Shown one piece after another: positions 9,385-19,463 of a stretch of 64,000 nucleotides of DNA. A model generated the notes under the pieces. It saw nothing but the letters and a program-made list of their open reading frames with translations. It was not told the DNA's origin and made no database searches. Source of the stretch: Adineta steineri (Eukaryota; Rotifera; Eurotatoria; Adinetida; Adinetidae); contig CAJNOI010000004.1 of the NCBI GenBank assembly GCA_905250115.1, positions 362,541 through 426,540 on the forward strand, given 5' to 3'. The number at the start of each line of letters is the position of its first letter. Within the stretch, counting starts at the first letter, position 1. A program made the position numbers and the translations under genes.

Positions 9385-9522
9385 TTAAAATATAGGATTG
9401 TTAGCCACTGTTTTAGGACAGTGTTTCTCCTCTTCGGCACGTAGAGCCATCCTGTTACGAAGAGGTAGGCGTGTATTAGGAAAATCCGCACTCTTAGGTT
9501 TTAAGGGACAAAGACATAACGT
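9385..9522 (-). other. GC-richer patch with open frame and two hairpins
   Basis: The minus strand is open for 45 codons between stops, with a clearly less AT-rich composition: CPLKPKSADFPNTRLPLRNR and MALRAEEEKHCPKTV can be read. No match recognised. The same DNA has two perfect small inverted repeats, CACTGT-TTTAGG-ACAGTG and CCTCTTCG...CGAAGAGG (19-nt loop). It may be a fragment of a lost gene or of a mobile element. Confidence 0.3.
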
Positions 9523-9636
9523 TTACCGGGTATCCGTAACACATGTTTGCTAGGAAATCGTAATAAAAAAATACAGAAAATTGAAATGAAAATGATCGGG
9601 TGTCCGTAAACTCATTTTACCTGGAGATCATAAGTA
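9523..9636. repeat. Two diverged direct copies of a ~43-bp unit
   Basis: 9523-9565 (TTTACCGGGTATCCGTAACA...) and 9593-9636 (GATCGGGTGTCCGTAAAC...) share CGGGTRTCCGTAA and then a CTRGRRATCRTAA-like end, spaced 70 bp apart. Degenerate, and GC-richer than the flanks. Confidence 0.4.
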
Positions 9637-10175
9637 TATCATAATACTTATAGAGCACATTAATCTTAAAGAGAATGGAAATACTATATAATTATAACTT
9701 TCCGTTTGCAAATATGGCTGTATCTTTGTAGTATGAGAAAAGAATGACTTATACACCCACGCCCACCTCACAGCGATGAAATTAGAACATATTTGCCTTA
9801 CAAAGTCTTATTTCTCGATAAGATTTGATTTTGTTTTATTTTGTTATGTAGTTCGTTCTTATTTCAAGCAAAATGATTCATTTTTACGATAAATCAACAT
9901 AATAAGCAAAGTATAGCTAAAATAAATTTTCTATTTTTACTTTTACTGATATTCTGACATAAATAAAGACTCGTTCGGTATATATCGTCCTATTTCTTTT
10001 TTTCTCTTTTCTTTGATTTCTTAACCATATGTTGCTTCACATGCACATACATTGGAATGATAGACAAATAGTCATTATATACAAAGCATAACATCGATTC
10101 TTTTTCGATCACTTTTTATATGATATACTAATTATTATCCATATTTCTTTTCGTATCTCTATTGAAGATATCTTC
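9637..10175. other. Intergenic upstream of the EEP gene
   Basis: Mostly AT-rich. A short C-rich stretch at about 9752-9768 (ACACCCACGCCCACC) resembles the telomere-like patches elsewhere in the window. No frame of interest. Confidence 0.5.
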
Positions 10176-11015
10176 ATGAATGTGCATCGTATATCCGTGA
10201 TGACTTTCAATATGTGGAAAGTTAACAACTATCCAGGTAATTGGCCACATCGTCGTTTACCTATTCTTGAATGTTTAACTACATTTACACCTGATATTTT
10301 GAGTGTACAAGAATTACATCCGTTATTTCACGAAGTTATTGTTGAAGCATTACCAACACATGCATATGTTCAAGATGATTTTAGTGGTTGGCAAACTGAA
10401 AGTAATATCTATTTTAATACAAACACATTTGATCTGATAGAATATGGTATTAGTGATATTGGTATGAAAGAACCATTACGACGTTTGTTTTGGGTACTTT
10501 TAAAAATAAAAACAACTAAAGAGCAACATGTTTCAGAAAATCAGACTACTCAAAAGATTCTTGTCGCAACTGCACATTACACATGGGAAGGACATGTGGA
10601 AGAATGTAATTCATACATTAATCTACGTAAAGAACAAGCACAACGTACTGCAACAACTCTACATGATTTACAATCAAAATTTGATGATCCTCATTTAGCT
10701 ATGTTATTTATGGGAGATTTAAATGAAAATTTTCATCCACGACGTATTTTACGTGAAGCTGGTTTTATTGATTGTTTTAGTACATTACGATTACCTTCAC
10801 TTCCTACTCATCCACAACGACCTAGTATACCTCATGAAGATAATCTTAGTGATGTAGCTTTAGATTGGATAATGCAAAATAATTATGCACGTCCTATTCT
10901 AGCTAATGTATTAAGAAATATGATTTGTACAGGTGGATTTTCTATATCAGACCACTGTCCAGTTATGTGTATCTTTGAAATTGGATCTGGACCATATATA
11001 TCTAATTTAAAGTAA
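10176..11015 (+). CDS. Endonuclease/exonuclease/phosphatase family protein, intronless
   Basis: A single exon encodes 279 aa, with no signal peptide. EEP-fold signatures occur in order: ISVMTFNMW (about 6-14), DILSVQELHP with metal-binding Glu, NIYFNTNTFD, VATAHYTWEGH, 'LFMGDLNENFHPRRILREAG' with catalytic Asp and Asn, 'ALDWIM', and ISDHCPVMCIF with the final Asp-His. It differs from the ANGEL-like gene in this window: no TYNCLA start, a shorter chain and no intron. The substrate (nucleic acid, phosphoinositide or other phosphodiester) cannot be told from motifs. The short spacing between motifs resembles small stand-alone EEP proteins. The start at 10176 is the first ATG and directly precedes strand 1. 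Confidence 0.8.
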   Translation: MNVHRISVMTFNMWKVNNYPGNWPHRRLPILECLTTFTPDILSVQELHPLFHEVIVEALPTHAYVQDDFSGWQTESNIYFNTNTFDLIEYGISDIGMKEPLRRLFWVLLKIKTTKEQHVSENQTTQKILVATAHYTWEGHVEECNSYINLRKEQAQRTATTLHDLQSKFDDPHLAMLFMGDLNENFHPRRILREAGFIDCFSTLRLPSLPTHPQRPSIPHEDNLSDVALDWIMQNNYARPILANVLRNMICTGGFSISDHCPVMCIFEIGSGPYISNLK

Positions 11016-11208
11016 AATATATTAATAATACAAACATTTGACAAATCCATGTCTTATTCTTTCTTTTTATTTTTTATTTATCATTAAACGTTGTAAAGAA
11101 TAATTGTTCGAAAAATCTTTCATTTATATATATATATTCTTTAAAATATCTATTGTTTTTATGCAATGAAAATTACTAAAAACAACTGAACAATATATAT
11201 ATATCATA

Positions 11209-11688
11209 TTATTGAATATCATAGATTAACATTGTTTGTTTCATTCGAACTATTAAATATTGTTCATCTAACATACAAGCATTAAGTATAGAATTATCAA
11301 TAATTATTTCTGATTTTCCTGTTTGATTATCAATTAATAAAAGAGATTGTTCATGTATACCATTGCTATAAATAACTAACCACCAACGATCATCAATAAA
11401 TGATGATAAATATAACATAAAATCACTACTACGACCATCTTTTAATGATGATAGTGAAGGAATAATTGGAATTGTTATTAATGAATGTGTTAAATCTATT
11501 GAATAGAATGTAATACGAAATGTATCATTTTTATTTTTAATAACAAGTCCTAATTGTGAACCAGATGGATTAACTCGAATACAACGAATACCTAAATTAA
11601 CAACAATAGAAAATTTAAATTCAAATCTATTTAGATTTTACCAGCATCATCTTTATTAATTAAATCTTCTTTTGTCCATGTCTTTTTT
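11209..11688 (-). CDS. Unrecognised protein, 3' part, cut by assembly gap
   Basis: Two exons can be seen: 11642-11688 (running into the N gap; ...KKTWTKEDLINKDDAG) and 11209-11591, separated by a standard 50-bp intron. Together they read AGIRCIRVNPSGSQLGLVIK, later FIDDRWWLVIYSNGIHEQSL and 'LLLIDNQTGKSEIIIDNSIL', ending YLIVRMKQTMLIYDIQ. The alternating beta-strand pattern with 'VNPSG..L' and 'LLIDNQTGK' suggests the last blades of a WD40-like or other beta-propeller. No family is recognised. The 5' end is lost in the gap. Confidence 0.6.
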
Positions 11689-11788
11689 NNNNNNNNNNNN
11701 NNNNNNNNNNNNNNNNNNNNNNNNNNNNNNNNNNNNNNNNNNNNNNNNNNNNNNNNNNNNNNNNNNNNNNNNNNNNNNNNNNNNNNNN
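11689..11788. other. Assembly gap, 100 N
   Basis: Exactly 100 N, a conventional size for a scaffold join of unknown length. Both flanking genes run into it, on opposite strands and with their 5' parts missing, so at least two 5' gene ends and perhaps much more are absent. Confidence 0.98.
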
Positions 11789-13867
11789 TCATTATGTCGA
11801 TCACATTTACATTCAGGTATGATAACTCTACCAACTATCAAAACACAGTGCATTTCTCATTCCTTTAAGGAGAACGAAGTCGATTATCAAGAAAAAGTCA
11901 ATGGATTGATTTTTATGACGAGATCGAAACACAGTTGTGTGAGGAATTTGATGAAGAGTGGCAGATGAAATGGGATATTCAAGCCCAATGGGATGAAATC
12001 CATCAAGCTATCCATCAAAATAATGCTGATCATCTCAACGGTCTTCTTCCGCCAATCAATCTATACAACAGCAAAGAAAAATACTGGTCAAGCAATTTCT
12101 ACCGCTCGAAATACATTGGTGGAGAAGATATTCTTCTGCAAGCGGTCAATCTTCAACATTCGGACTGTATTGAAGTGATACTGCGCAAAATATACTGCGG
12201 ATATCTTCCTTCGAATATCGTCGATTACGCTGATCGGCGAGATCATCGGTCACCACTGGCTATCGCATGTGAGAGAGGCGATCTGAATCTCGTTCAGAAA
12301 CTCGTCGAATGTGGTCGCGCAAGTGCTTCTAACTGTAAAGCCTTCTTCATTGCTTTTGAACGAGGAAACGAAGCGCTAATGAATTATTTGGCCACTCGAT
12401 GTGATGTTCGACAGGAAGATCATCGTGGTCGAACAGCGCTTGATTGCGCCATTAGCGCACAATATATGGAAATTGCTAAAACTCTCATTTGCCATGGAGA
12501 AATTGGAAGAAATAGGGATGGATTCTCCCCATTGATGTTGGTGGCTCATCACAATTTGAGCCCACTCGTTGATTTGCTTTTCGAACGATTACCATTGCAA
12601 GAAGCTTTGGATGAGTTGATGCTACTTGGCTGTCATTATACCATCGCGGGCGACGTGGAAAACCGACAGAAGGCATTCAGTTTCTTCGTCCAAGGTTTGA
12701 GCGAGGAAAAATCAGGAGAAGCCGTTATTCTCCACAAAGCTTACGAATGTCGTCGGGAGTGTCAGACATTCGATGAATTAGTAGCCATACGAGATGATGA
12801 GAACGCATTGCGTATGCATGCCTTACTTGTTAGTGAACGAATTTTACTTCGACTCGGTGACATTGATCCTTTGTTGAAATTGATCGAGCAACAATGCAAT
12901 ATCTACCGGCGTAACCAGTCATTCCATCGCTCTCTTCAATTAAGTATGCATGCCCATCAGCTGACTCTGCAACGTCGTATTAATCATGGCCTTTCGTTAG
13001 AATGGCATGATAATCATTTTAACGAACTCATCACAGATTTAAGCAGAGCATGGAACGAAACTAATATAGTACCAATCGATTCCATTGAAATGACTGCGAC
13101 TTGGTTATTCGATGAGGACGAAGACTATTGCTTATGGCACATTTTCGATTTGCTAGCAACAATCGTTTACGTAAGTCTCTACACATCTGAAGACTATTGA
13201 AACAGGATACCTTTTCTTGATTTTACAGATGATTCAAGCGGTGGGAACCAAAAACCATGAGCGACATTCACTTTTTGCTATTGCACGACGAGCAATGCGA
13301 TATGATATGATGGGGCGCAGTCTTCTAATCCACTACATCCAATCCTATGCAAATAACTCTTCCGTTCATAAACTACCTCTCTACAAGTATGTCGCTTTCT
13401 AAAATTTGCAAACGAAAAAAATTGTTCATTTATTTGAAAATTAACGCTAACAAAAGCACCCGCCTTCTAAATGGAACGTTCACATCTAATTTGTCTCGTT
13501 TAGTGTCTCAAACCTGTCAGTTATTCAGTTCATGATTCAATGCGGTGCAAATGTCAATGGAATCCATAACAATTGGCCTTTCGGTCGGCCATTGCATGCG
13601 ATTGCAACATGCTCCAATATTGATATTGCCAAGCCGATTATTGAACTGTTTCTTGCTCAAGGAGCCCATGCTGATTCCATTGATAGTAGAGGCAACTTAC
13701 CGCAAGATCTAGCATCACAACCAGCAGTCAAAGAACTTCTGCGTTCCACTCGAAAGCTATCACTTAAATGTCGATGTGCTCAAATCATTGTGTCCACAAG
13801 AATTAATTATCAAAATTATCTTTCCTCAAATCTTGTGGCCTTTGTCCGATTGCATACCATTAAATAA
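11789..13867 (+). CDS. fem1: FEM-1 homologue, 5' truncated by assembly gap
   Basis: Ankyrin-repeat substrate receptor of CUL2 ubiquitin ligases, recognising C-terminal degrons. Exons read 11789-11816 (partial), 11870-13170, 13229-13386 and 13504-13867. Ankyrin units are visible (SPLAIACERGDLNLVQKLVE; GRTALDCAISAQYMEIAKTL; DGFSPLMLVAHHNLSPLVDL). A helical/TPR middle follows (ERILLRLGDIDPLLKLIEQQ), then two more ankyrin-like units (FMIQCGANVN...GRPLHAIATCSNIDI; GNLPQDLA). The C-terminus is the FEM1 signature: LKCRCAQIIV...INYQNYLSSNLVAFVRLH. The N-terminal degron-binding ankyrins are partly missing in the gap. Codon use is much less AT-biased than in neighbours, and the splice between exons 3 and 4 joins LYN to VSNLS cleanly. 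Which of FEM1A/B/C it corresponds to is not resolved. Confidence 0.85.
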
Positions 13868-13914
13868 ATAAACTAAATTAGAATAAAATTCTCATGTTCA
13901 TGTTAGATCTTCCA

Positions 13915-14110
13915 GGATAGGAGTGCAGATGTGAATGTCGGTGGGAGTGGATGTGAGTAAAAAATCGAAAAACATGCTCACTCTCAAGACGACCGGGTGT
14001 GAGGGATGGGTGAGGATGAGTAATTAATAGGGTATGACCACCCTCAGGGTGTGGGTGTGAATGGGGATACGACTTTGAATATAAAAGGAGTAAAATACGC
14101 CACACCCACA
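13915..14110. repeat. Degenerate telomere-like G-rich patch
   Basis: G-rich on the plus strand and full of TG/GTGGG words: GGTGGGAGTGGATGTGAG, CGGGTGTGAGGGATGGGTGA, CAGGGTGTGGGTGTGAATGG, then one inverted piece, CCACACCCACAA near 14101. It begins 50 bp after the FEM-1 stop. The composition breaks sharply from the surrounding DNA, which is about 75% AT. No ORF in it looks real. Confidence 0.5.
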
Positions 14111-15002
14111 ATATGGTATTCGATACATGTACCTCATCTAATTGAAATAAAAGTATATTATACAGATGCAACATGACAGAATTATGTTAATATAAATCAA
14201 TTTGTTTTTTGAAAAGACTATTTTCTTCTAATTATTTCAATAAAAATCAATATTAGAAAAAGTTTCACATTGCACTGTTAAAATTCGGAGATGTGAATAT
14301 ATTTAATTGCTAATGATGAGTGGCTAACCTAACGTTGTGAATGAGATATCTATTCCTCATCAATATATGTATTTATTATTACAGATAATATTGTTGTCTG
14401 TTATTCTTCCTATCGTTGTACTTAAAAAAGGAAATGTCACGCCATTTCTCTTCTGTTAAGAAATCTATTTTACAACTCACTATTAATAATGCAATAAGTT
14501 TAACTTGCGTTCAAATTTATTTACATATATTGTAATTGAAATAAAACATAACAAAAAAAAACAATTTCAAGTATTTGTATTTCATTTCATTATTTGTTTA
14601 TTTTTCGGATACTTGTATTACTCCGTAGTCAATAAAGAAACATTATTTCCAGGGTTTTTATTTGATTTGACAAATAATTGATTCGATGATATTATGATGA
14701 ACATAATTTAACAGTAAATATCATTCTGTGATATGATAAACTATCAAAATACCAATTTCCATCAAATGCTTAATCGAAATAGTTAAAAATGGAAGAAAAC
14801 TTTGGAGAACATTTTTCAATCCCTTGATTACTAAATAATATCAACAAAGTATCCGAAGAACTAATATTTTCTTTCATTACGGAGAAAAATCTTCAAAGAG
14901 ACATTCAGTTCATATTTGTTTTTTCTTTAATAAAGATCAGTACAAAAATTATCCTTATAGAATATTTCATTATTGAAAATAATATAACAATATAAAGAAA
15001 AT
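14111..15002. other. Intergenic, AT-rich
   Basis: No frame or motif of interest; 5' flank of the NHL/EGF gene. Confidence 0.55.
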
Positions 15003-17932
15003 ATGCTTCAACTCAAGATTTGGAATGTATGGTTAATTAGTCAATTCATCATCCATCAAATCATAGGTATAACTTACCATAGTTTTTCTTAACTTCAGTT
15101 CTCTCATTAACGATAATCATTTAAATGATGTTTGTGTGTCTTTTAAGCGGAAATAAATCTGTCACCACGAGCTTCTTGGAACCAAACAGGCATTACTGTT
15201 GTTGGATTGCCAAATGGAACAGCTGGTTCATCTCTGTTTCAACTTTCATCACCTTATGGTATATCAATTGCGTACAACGATGTTCTCTATATTAGCGATA
15301 CAGCAAATGATCGTATCGTTGTTGTCGATCTTGATCATACCGATAATGTATCTTTTATCGGGTCAGGACCAGGTACTAATCTTGGTGAATTCGATGGACC
15401 ATTTGGTATCTCTACCACTAATACATCACTATATGTTATTGACTTCGGTAATGATCGAGTGCAAAAAATGTTACTTAATGGTTCAAATCCAATTAGAATA
15501 CCTAGTATAACCCATTTCAATCGTCCTCATTATCTTTTTGTTGATAATAATGATAATATATATTTGAGTGACACGTTTAATCATACTGTGTTGTTGTTTC
15601 TCCCAAATTCAACAAACGGTACAATCGTTGCTGGTGGTATTATATATGGTTCAAATGATGATCAACTCTTTTTTCCAAACGGAATATTTGTAAATTCTAA
15701 TGGAACTCTTTACATTGCGGATCATCAAAACCATCGAATTATGAAATGGTTCTCAGGTGCTTCTTCAGGTGTTCGCGTAGCAGGAAATGGAACAGGTGGT
15801 TCAAGTTTAACACAACTTTACTTACCAATGTATGTCATGGTCGATACAAACGAATATATGTATATTAGTGATGCTGGTAATTCAAGAATTATGCGATGGA
15901 TACCTAATTTAATTGTTGGTGAATGTATTGTTGGTTGTACAGGTACAAGTGGTGTTACTTCGACACAGCTGAACTATCCAGTTTGTTTAGCATTTGATAG
16001 CAAAGGTTCACTTTATGTCAATGATTATGCCAATAATCGAATCCAAAAATTTCAATATCAAGGTAATAAATTGATTAATTCATAGATGTTTATTCTAAAG
16101 AGTAAATTAAAACGGCATACGATCATTAATTTTCACATGAAAAGATCTTATGAATTGAATCAGAAGAAAACTACATTAGAAATATACAATAGCAATTTCT
16201 TTCTTGTTAATATTTTAGTTCCATTTTATAATCAACCAAAATTCAGTCCATGTGCGTTGTGGAACTCGACGGTAATTACTTTTGAAAATAGCAATATAAT
16301 TGGTACAAATCCATATGACTTATTCATCGACACTAGCAACACAGTTTATATACTAGAGAAATCCTTAGATCGTGTACAAACGTGGACTGAAGGAGATACA
16401 ATACCTACAAGAAACATCTCTAATAGTATGAACGACTCATTCTCCATCTTTGTAACAAGTAACGGAGACATTTACATTGATAATGGTTCACCAAATCACC
16501 GAGTGGACATATGGATAAATAATGCTACAAATAGTACTCCTGCAATGTATGTTCAAGGAACTTGTTATAGTCTCTTTGTTGATAGTAATAATAGTTTTTA
16601 CTGTTCGTTGGGTGATCTTCATAAAGTTATAAAAAGATCGGCGTATAATGAAATCAATCAAACAACAATCGTAGCGGGAAATGGTACTGCCGGATTAGGA
16701 CCAAATAGGTTGAACTCACCTCGAGGAATCTTTGTTGATATTAAATTTAATTTATATGTAGCAGATTGTATTAACGATCGAGTTCAACTTTTTCAATTCG
16801 GTCAACTGAATGGAACAGCAGTGGTAGGCAGCGGAGCAAACAACACTATAGATCTCGATTGTCCTGTAGGAATAGTGTTTGATGGTGATGGTTACATATT
16901 TATTTCTGATTCGCAAAATAATCGTATTATTGGTTCAAGTTCGAATGGTTTCCGCTGTATAATTGGATGTGCTAGTATATCGGGTTTCGCATCAAATCAG
17001 TTAAATCACCCACAAACGATTAGCTTTGACAGCTATGGTAATTTATATGTTGTTGATGCTTATAACGATCGTATTCAAAAATTTCTTCTAACAAGCAATA
17101 CTTGTGGTAAATGTATTTCTATATTATGAATGTAACTAACTGTAGTCTATCTCACTTTAGTTCAACAATCGTCACCATCCTTTTTTGTTACATTTACATG
17201 CCCAAATACAACAGCTATTGGTCTTAACTGTAATACATCGAGTAGTCCATGTGACATACTCAAACCATGTGAGAATAATGGAACTTGTAATGATATAAAT
17301 ACGACGATATCTGCTTATAATTGTTCATGTTCCTCGGGTTTTGTTGGCACTCAATGTCAGATTGATAATCGACCATGCAAATCAAATACTTGTTGGAATA
17401 ATGGTATATTAATATTCTTTTGATGCCTTTTGTATCATGAATATGTTATTTATATATAGGTATTTGTAATGAAACATCAACTACAACATTTCGTTGTTCA
17501 TGTGCAAATGGTTGGGAAGGAATTAATTGTGAAACTAAAATTGATTATTGTCACGATATTGTTTGTCAAAATAATGGTATTTGTCGTTCATCATATCTGA
17601 ATTACACATGTGAATGTATTAGTGATAGTTATTCTGGTAGATATTGTGAAATAACATCCAATAAAGCTCTTACACGTCAAAGAGTATCGAAATCAATTGG
17701 TTTCATTGCAATAATTGCTATGATATCTACTGCAATGTTTATTATCATTATGGATATATTGAAATATTGTTTCGGTGTTGATCCAATAAGTAAAAAACGA
17801 AAAGATACTCGTAAACAAAAGCAATCAAAAAAACGAAAACATCCCGGGGTTCGTCGTTATGCTCGTGGCAATAGATCAATACCAAGACCAATCAAACCAA
17901 GTATTCCGACTATTGTAGAAGCAATTATTTAA
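15003..17932 (+). CDS. NHL-repeat / EGF-domain single-pass membrane protein
   Basis: Five exons, 15003-15066, 15148-16062, 16219-17106, 17161-17403 and 17460-17932, stay in frame and give 860 aa. A short hydrophobic start (MLQLKIWNVWLISQF) is a weak signal peptide or anchor. Two NHL beta-propeller blocks follow, with repeats such as YISDTANDRIVVVD, YIADHQNHRIMKW, YISDAGNSRIMRW, YVNDYANNRIQKF, YVADCINDRVQLF and YVVDAYNDRIQKF. Next come three EGF-like modules (CENNGTCNDI...CSCSSGFVGTQC; a second ending GWEGINC; CQNNGICRSS...CECISDSYSGRYC). A transmembrane helix (IGFIAIIAMISTAMFIIIMD) and a very basic cytoplasmic tail (SKKRKDTRKQKQSKKRKH) end it. Many Asn-x-Ser/Thr sites fit an extracellular protein. 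Such NHL proteins are, to my knowledge, numerous in bdelloid rotifers; the ligand is unknown. Confidence 0.85.
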
Positions 17933-19166
17933 AACATATATTAACTTAATGACTTTATGTTTGTTTTTGTATCGTATATACGTCACATATCAATAAATTA
18001 TAAGACATACGCTTCTACTAAGCTACCTGCCCATTTATATACCATTTTGTATAGGTGAATAGATAGGTAAACAAAGCTTAATCTACGTAGATGAATCATT
18101 CTGCGTATATGCGATCGAGTACATAAGATTTTCTAAATCTAATTAATTACATTAACAAAGATTAGATGAGTAAAATCATGTTTTTTTTTGTTTTGAAAAT
18201 TGAGTTGCCCTCTAAATCTCATTTATATCAAGTAATCAACCTACATCATTATTCTACAATTATAAAATCATGAAGTAAATTAAAACCATCGAATTATTTT
18301 TGCTACTATGAGTATTGTGTTATATCAATGGGAAGCGAAATTTGACGACAAAAAAACTACTAATAGAAACTTTACACGGTATATTAACATAGGTGTATAA
18401 TTATGTCAATGTAGATTTATTCAGCATAATGACATAAAATATATTAAATAATGTCAAAAAAATTCATTGTATTTTCTTCCATATTACTACAAACATTATG
18501 AATTGGATAATCATTTTCATTATTTTTATACCTGGAATAGAAAAAAATACTCCATGCCATTATGTTGAAGATTTTTTTTTCTTAAAATATTTATAATATA
18601 GTTCATCTATTGAAATAAAAGTTTTTTAAGTATAAATTATACTAACAAAAACTCGAGTTGAATAGCATAATGGACATGTCTGGTTTGTAATTAATTTAAT
18701 TTATTTTCAGACAACAACAAAAAAAACATTAAATTTGATGTAAAAATAGAAAGTCCGAAAATTACATTCAATGTACATGCTTAATAGACCAATTTGATAT
18801 TAACTTATCTTGGATAATATACTGTTTCTGAATCAATTAAAATTTTTGAAGTACTAACTATAGTTCCGTTGAAAATTTATTTCAAGCCGAGAGATCATCA
18901 TTAAGAAAAATGTTACCTCGAAATGTACTCTTTAATTTCATGAATTAGTACTATATATCAATGATGAATGAATCTGAGTACAGAATATCCAATGAATAGT
19001 ATTACAATAAGAATATATATATTTATTATGAATAAAATAAAACATTTTTCTTTATATACAGCTAATTTAACTTTTCTTTTTTTTTTAACTGCAAGATCTT
19101 TTATTTCATAAAAGAAAAATTCTTTCATATATGAGTATAATTGAATAATGATTAATAACAAATATA
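17933..19166. other. Intergenic, AT-rich
   Basis: Between convergent genes. A short hydrophobic frame on the minus strand near 18958-19161 looks like low-complexity AT noise. Nothing supported. Confidence 0.55.
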
Positions 19167-19463
19167 TTAAGCAGTTTTAAGAAATCGTTTTCCTCGCATG
19201 GCATGAAATGATGATGCTCGACGTTGAGGATAAGATTTGAGAATATCATCCATAAAATCAATCATATTTCCTTCTTCTCCATTGTAATAATTATTTAAAT
19301 CTTCTTGTTGTAATATAACATTGTCTATTGCTGCTGGTTCATTATTTTGTTTGATTGAGGTTTTTTTCATTTGTTTATTTGTACAATTGACAATTGGAAG
19401 AAGTAAAAGAAAAATAAAGGTAACGACCATAACAAGTAAAGTAAGATGAGAATTTTTAACCAT
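19167..19463 (-). CDS. Candidate amidated-neuropeptide precursor
   Basis: A single exon of 98 aa. Residues 1-27 form a classical signal peptide (charged start, hydrophobic core LVMVVTFIFLLLLPIV, likely cut after NC). A polar, acidic spacer follows. Near the end a dibasic RR (81-82), then ASSFHAMR (83-90), then GKR (91-93) and a 5-residue tail. RR and KR are prohormone convertase sites and the Gly before KR is the amide donor, so the predicted product is ASSFHAMR-amide. The end F-x-A-x-R-amide resembles the FxGxR/FxxxR-amide pattern of protostome tachykinin-related and natalisin peptides. A single copy at the C-terminus is common in neuropeptide precursors. The precursor layout is clear; the family is inference. 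Confidence 0.65.
   Translation of the reverse strand: MVKNSHLTLLVMVVTFIFLLLLPIVNCTNKQMKKTSIKQNNEPAAIDNVILQQEDLNNYYNGEEGNMIDFMDDILKSYPQRRASSFHAMRGKRFLKTA

Noticed and set aside
13878-14174. 98-codon minus-strand frame rich in His/Pro
   Set aside because: The HSHPHPEGGH-type text is the translation of the G-rich telomere-like repeat, not a protein gene.
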